In this document: piece after piece, positions 49,101 through 55,100 of the stretch
How the letters are laid out: each line of letters opens with the position of its first letter
How positions within the stretch are numbered: the first letter of the stretch is position 1
Assembly: GCA_963989385.1 (NCBI GenBank)
Contig: OZ022501.1
Span: 692,001-756,000, forward strand
Direction of reading: 5' to 3'
DNA length: 64,000 nt
From: Ctena decussata
Lineage: Eukaryota > Mollusca > Bivalvia > Lucinida > Lucinidae
Notes under the pieces: generated by a model
What the model saw: the letters and a program-made list of their open reading frames with translations, nothing else
Told to the model about the DNA's origin: nothing
The model's database searches: none
Program-made: the position numbers and the translations under genes

Positions 49101-52100
49101 TAAAGCAATATCTTTTGACATCAAAACTTAGCAACTCTGACAGAATGAGATGACTGCATCTTTTAAGGTGATGATTTATGGTAAATACAAAAATTCTACA
49201 TAAAACCATAAAAAATTAATATGTCTCTCTGAAAGTTAGCAGACTTCTTATTTTTGTAGTTTTCTACAGGTTATAATACAAATTACAGGTACATGCTGCT
49301 TAAAAAAGTGTCTTTTATAAGGAAAGATTAAAGGTTAGTTTTCTGCGCAGAAATCTAAAAAAATAACGTTTTTGAAAATTTACACTGCACTGAAGGTACT
49401 TTATGCATTATGAAGCGCATCCTAGCAATTATTTGTTCCAACTCTTTCTCATATTGTAAGGTAGACCAGATAAAAACGGTAGCTAAAATGTTCAACCATG
49501 TACAAAGTGCATGTACACTGGATGCATTCATTAAATATAGGGTAGGCAAGCATACCTATGTAACACCTACAATATAAATGAAATTGTTTAACCTTGTTAG
49601 AACAGTCCCACCTGTGTGTGTTTTGACAAAAAAAATTGGACACAGGCTACGTCTATTTTTATCTGCTCAGGCTGATTATGTGTGAAAGAATTGGGAAAAG
49701 TAATTGCTAGGATGCTCTTCGTTATGAAACAAGGTACCCTCAGCACTAAGTATGTTTTTCAATAACAATATCATTTTTTAAATTTCTGCACAGAAAATTA
49801 CCCTTTGATCTTTCCTTATAAAAACTCTTTTTAACCTCAACAAATCCTGCATTTTAGGATTCTTAATTATGAGAAACAACATAAAGAAGGCATCTGGCAG
49901 GGTTTGGGAAGATCAGTTGTATTTTCAGTGTTTTATGCAGATTTTTGTCTTTGCCCCAAATCAGTGATCATCACCACCTTAATTTCAGCTAAATCAAAAT
50001 TTATGATGTGTCCCCAATTCACAATTGTACTAAAAGTTTAATACATGCATTGTGTTGCACTGACAGTTTTTGTCTAAACAGCCATTAAGGCCAAAAAAAA
50101 CAACGTTACTATAATATTTAAGTTTTTACAGTACCAAGAGCAAACAAACAGTACCCCCTAATACGCCTAAATGTTGGGACACCTAAAAACTTTAATTTTT
50201 TATTTGGGACAAATGGAAAATTAATGGTTTTGGGTGACTCAATACTTAATCACATTAGGATATTATATTAAAACGAACATTTCAAAATTTGCAATTTGCA
50301 TACCTTCCTTAATTGGTTCTGTTTTTGGTTCAATCTTAATTGTCGTGTCATCTGTATCTTTGGTAGTCTTTTCTGATTCACTGCTGGTGTTGAGGGTCTC
50401 GTTACACAACAGGTCATCAGTGATCACTTCTAGTATACCAAGGTCATTCATTCGAAACTACAATAGAAAACAAAATTAATTTGCATGCAGACAGGTAAAG
50501 AAAATTCTTATTTACAGGAAGTTTGGAGTTTTGCAAGCAAAAGCTCCTCACATTTTTTTTTCAGCAAAAAAATACACAGTTGATTTTGTGAGCACTCTTA
50601 GACTTAACGAAACCTTAACTAACAACTTTGTTACGCTAACAATGCTTTGAACAACCCGGCCCTGCAGTCTAAGTACAGCCTTTCTTTGTGACTGAATATT
50701 CCATTGAATAAATCTACATTGTGTGCACACAACAAGCTTTCTGACAAACCACACAAATGTAAGCTAGTTTCAACCAACATAACTCAACATTAAGGTGCAT
50801 GGGTACACCTTGTTTTCCTGCCATTTTGACAGGAGGCAACTTTTTGTGACTTCCAGTTGCTTCCCTGGATGAGTTATCACTTCCAAAACAGGGTTTACTT
50901 CTTAAAGAAAGCATATGCTCGCTAGTTGCACATTCTTCTTTTAAGAGTTGGTCCTCATTTAGAAAGTAAGAAACAGGTAGAGTTGCTTAAACCCTTGAAG
51001 TACTACCAATCACCCTAAGCATCCTTTTAAAAGTCATACCTCATCTAGTGAAAAACATATCAGAATCCTCCATGCAACAGGATTCTTCTAAAATATCATT
51101 ATATGTTTTCATGAATAACTACATCAAAGACTTAACACTTTCTGACACAATAGCGGGAGTAAAGGAAACGAAACAGTGCTCCAGATAAGAAGTGAACACG
51201 GGGATAATTTAGCAATAATTTTCTATATTTCTTGATAATTGATAAGGGGTCCCAACGTATTAAATTCTCATAATTATCCTCAATGCCCCACCTTATCTGG
51301 AGCTCTGATGGAAGTTTGGGGATATCACAATAAGAAACTTTAATGTTTAACCAATGTAATGCCATTCATACAGCTATTACTGTACCTTTAGATCACTCCC
51401 TGGTAACTCTCCAACACCATCCTTCCAATCCATAGCCCCTACAGCATCAAAATCACCGTTATCCTCTGAAGCATCTTTCTTATCCTCATTTGCCATTTTA
51501 GTTTCACTGTTTGTATCCTCTGTCTCCAATGGTTCTGATTTTACAGTTGTATCTTCAGGTATTTTCAGATTAGCTGTATCTTCTTCTGCTTGTTTCTCAG
51601 AAGAATCACACTGAACACTGCTTTGCTCTGTCTCATTTACACAAGTAACTGTGTCTTTATCACTGATATCAGAGACTTCAATTTTATCCTTGCTAACAGA
51701 TTCCATACTGTTCGCATTTGGTTCAACTGTTTTGTGTGGTTCATTATTATTATCTTCAACTATATCCTGACCATTATTGTCTGACTTATTAGCATCTATT
51801 GTGGCCTGTGACTGACTATCAGGTGCTGCATTTTGATTATCATCAGTGTTTTTAGTAATTTCTTTGATTCCAACATCACTGTTTTCAGATTTAGTTTCAA
51901 TTTCAGTTTTATTGTCAGCCTGATCTTCTGTAAGCAGACTATCTGCTTTCTCTTTTTCTTTAATTTCACTCTGTTCTTTACATTTTTCTTCCATTTTATC
52001 ACATGCATCTGCTACAGTCTTGTCATCTTCATTAGGCTTTTCAAAAGTCTGAGATTTAGTGTTTGAGCCTGGTATATTCTTTTTAGGCATAAGTTGTGAT

Positions 52101-55100
52101 GCTTGTTTGACTAGTTCCCATGATCTTTGAGTCTGAAGAATCATGTTTTTCTGAGGAACTGTTTTTGTGGCACTATTACCTTGCAACAGAAGTTTACTAT
52201 GGGAGCCACCATCTGTAACAAGCCTCGATCCTCCATCTGTTACAATCTTTGTGCTTGCGATCAGACTGGCACTTACAGTGCCTGATTTCAGGGCAGCATT
52301 TATATCAGTAGTTTTGCCTTTACAAGGAGGGGAGCCAGGCTGAATAGCTTGCTTAGTCAGGAAAATATGTTTGCCATCTTTAGTTTGAGGTGGTACTGGC
52401 CAGGATATCTTGGCAGGACCACTAGGCAACATTATCTGAGCTTCAGCCATTGTTACTTTTCCAACTGACTTAGAATCTGTTTTTACTATCTGTGTGACAA
52501 CTTGTGATGAAGGCACAAAGGCTACTTTATTTCCAGCACTAAACACAAAAGAACCACCCTTGGCAGCAGTGATCTTTGGAATGTTTGCAATAGTAACACT
52601 TGTTACGGACTTCTGAACCTGAGAAACAGCAATACCAGCTGGGACATTTGTAGAAGCAGTATTACTTATAGAAGTTATGGATGACACAACTGGCTGGTTT
52701 CTGGCTGGCGTTGTCTGAGTAGGCTCTGTAACAGTAGTAGATGCTGGTTCCAGCAAACTACTTGCACTCTGAGATGGCTTGATAATGGACTGGGTACCGG
52801 TCTGTGCAGATGACAGTACTGACACTTTCCCAGACTCCAACAGTGATTTATTACTTCCTGTACCACTCCAGTTCAATGGCACCTGAAAACTAATCTGCTG
52901 AGGCTGTGGGGAGCCAACTTTTGGTTGTTCTACACTTGTCTGCACAGACGGCTGAAGTTTAAGAAGATTTATATCACCAGCAGATGACACCTTCGTCATG
53001 GTAGGCTTCTGTAGCATGCTGATTTGACCACTCTTATGTACAGCTATTGTTGGTATGCTTGTCTGACGCTGTGCGACCGTTGTCATGACAACTCCTTGAG
53101 TCAAGGTCGTAACAGCTTTAGGATGGACAGCTCTAACGGCATTATTGGATATCTGAAAGGTCATCTTACCATCAACAGTCCACCTCTGCTGCACAGGAAA
53201 CTGAAATTAACCAAGAATTTACAATATTGATTAATTCTAGAATGTTGCTCCTTTGGAAAACTGGGACATATCAAAGAAACAAATAAGATTCTGTTTATAT
53301 AATGAGTCCCTGAGCAGTAAGGAACTGTGCAATTCTGTTCATGCCATCCAGCACAGGCTTAAGGAGAACTCTATTGTCTAAATAAGTCAACAGAGTTCTC
53401 CTTAACTCTGTAATTTTAACATAAACTAAAGTTTAACAACGGTGCATTTTAGATTGTTAGTATACAGTGATTTATATGAATTTCATTCATTATCTAGTCT
53501 TCTAAAAAAGTCATAAGAGATACTTGGAAGAAAACACGGTAAAATCTTTATATCTACAGCTAATTTTAATGTGACTGAAAACATTTGAGCCGTGACACGA
53601 CAAAACTTACAATGTGGTTGTGCCCCCAGCGCAGACTCAGATCAGCCTGGGCATCCGCCCAGTCTGATCAGAGTCTTTGCTGTCCGCATGAAGGTAGCTT
53701 AGACCCTTAGCTACCCTTTAAGCGCTCTGTGAAGAGTCTGATCAGACTGGGTGGATGCCCAGGCTGATCTGAGTCTGCACTGGGCGCACAACCACATTGT
53801 TGGTTTTCTCGTGTCGCGGCTCATTTATGTTTTCCACCAGTTTATATAGGGAAACAAGTTTTTGTAAATTCCTGTTTCTGAACCTTGATGATGAAGCTCT
53901 TCCAAGCTGAAATTTACTCTTGAGGAAAAAAAACTGCTGTGAGGCGAACAAATTATTTCTTTTAAGACTAGGGAGGAAATTCTTTCCTTTAGGAGTTGAT
54001 ACTCATATGAAATTGGGGAAAATGAAAATAGCAGAGTTGCTTCCCCTAAAAGTGTCCTCACTTACCTTCATGGTCAGTCAATATTACTTTTAATGGTGGG
54101 CCTACTTGTTCAAAGCTTATGACGTCATTAGTTAATAAGACATTAAATTTTCAAATGTATTATACAACACAAACACTGCGATTTTTTGCTGAAAAAAATT
54201 GCAAGCTCATCTCATTTTTCCAGCAAAAAAGTAAGCACACTTGAATTTATATACATGTACTAGATGATTTAACAACTCCTTGACTAACAATTTTGTTAAC
54301 CTAGCTGAAGATGCTTTGAACAGGCCCTGAAGTCAATAGTATTTTCTTGAATAACATCACATAGAGATGAATGTCTGTGAAGTTAGGTCGCATAATGCAT
54401 GTCTTACCATCATATACATTGATTGATTTGATGCTTAACATCCACGGTAAACAGCTATGGTCATGTCGGGAGTCGGGACGGTCAGTTAACCTAACCACAC
54501 TATTCCCGGGCAGGCTTAGACCGCCTAAGCGGTTAATCAGTACTATGTGCACATACTTTCGCCAGTAACTGACAACTGCCCTTCTTGAATCAGCGGAAGG
54601 AGAAACCAAAGTATGTGGCCAGACCGGGTTTCAAACCCAGGACCTCTGACTTACGAGTCAGATGCCCTACCAATTGGGCGATGCGGCCTGGCTTCATATA
54701 CATTGAAACTGCTTGAAACTGCTTTTAGTCAGACTTTGTATGGTCAAATAAAAAACTTTTATTGACATTATGGGTACATCACCATTATTTCTACCATTTT
54801 TCAGCAGACAACTTCTGTTTCTTCCTGTTTGCTTCCCAAGGCAACAAGCCCTTCCAAAAAGAGGTCAGTCGTTAAACATGTAACATGAATCAATCTAGGG
54901 CCATATTTATAAAAGGACTTAAGTCGTTGCTATGCTGTTGCTAAGGCTGAATTTCTGTAAAGGAGATCCCCTACAACTATGAAATTTGCTCTGGAGGAAC
55001 AGTCTGAGAAAGACTGTTTCTCCAGAGCAAATTTCATAGTTGTAGAGAATCTCTCCATAGAAACTTTTCCTTAGCAACAGCATAGAAACGTTTCCTTAGC

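Noticed and set aside
54615..54694. tRNA gene on the minus strand
   Set aside because: A- and B-box sequences are present, but the anticodon arm does not close a 7-nt loop and the unit sits inside a 272-bp insertion with a 12-bp target duplication. It is a SINE head.
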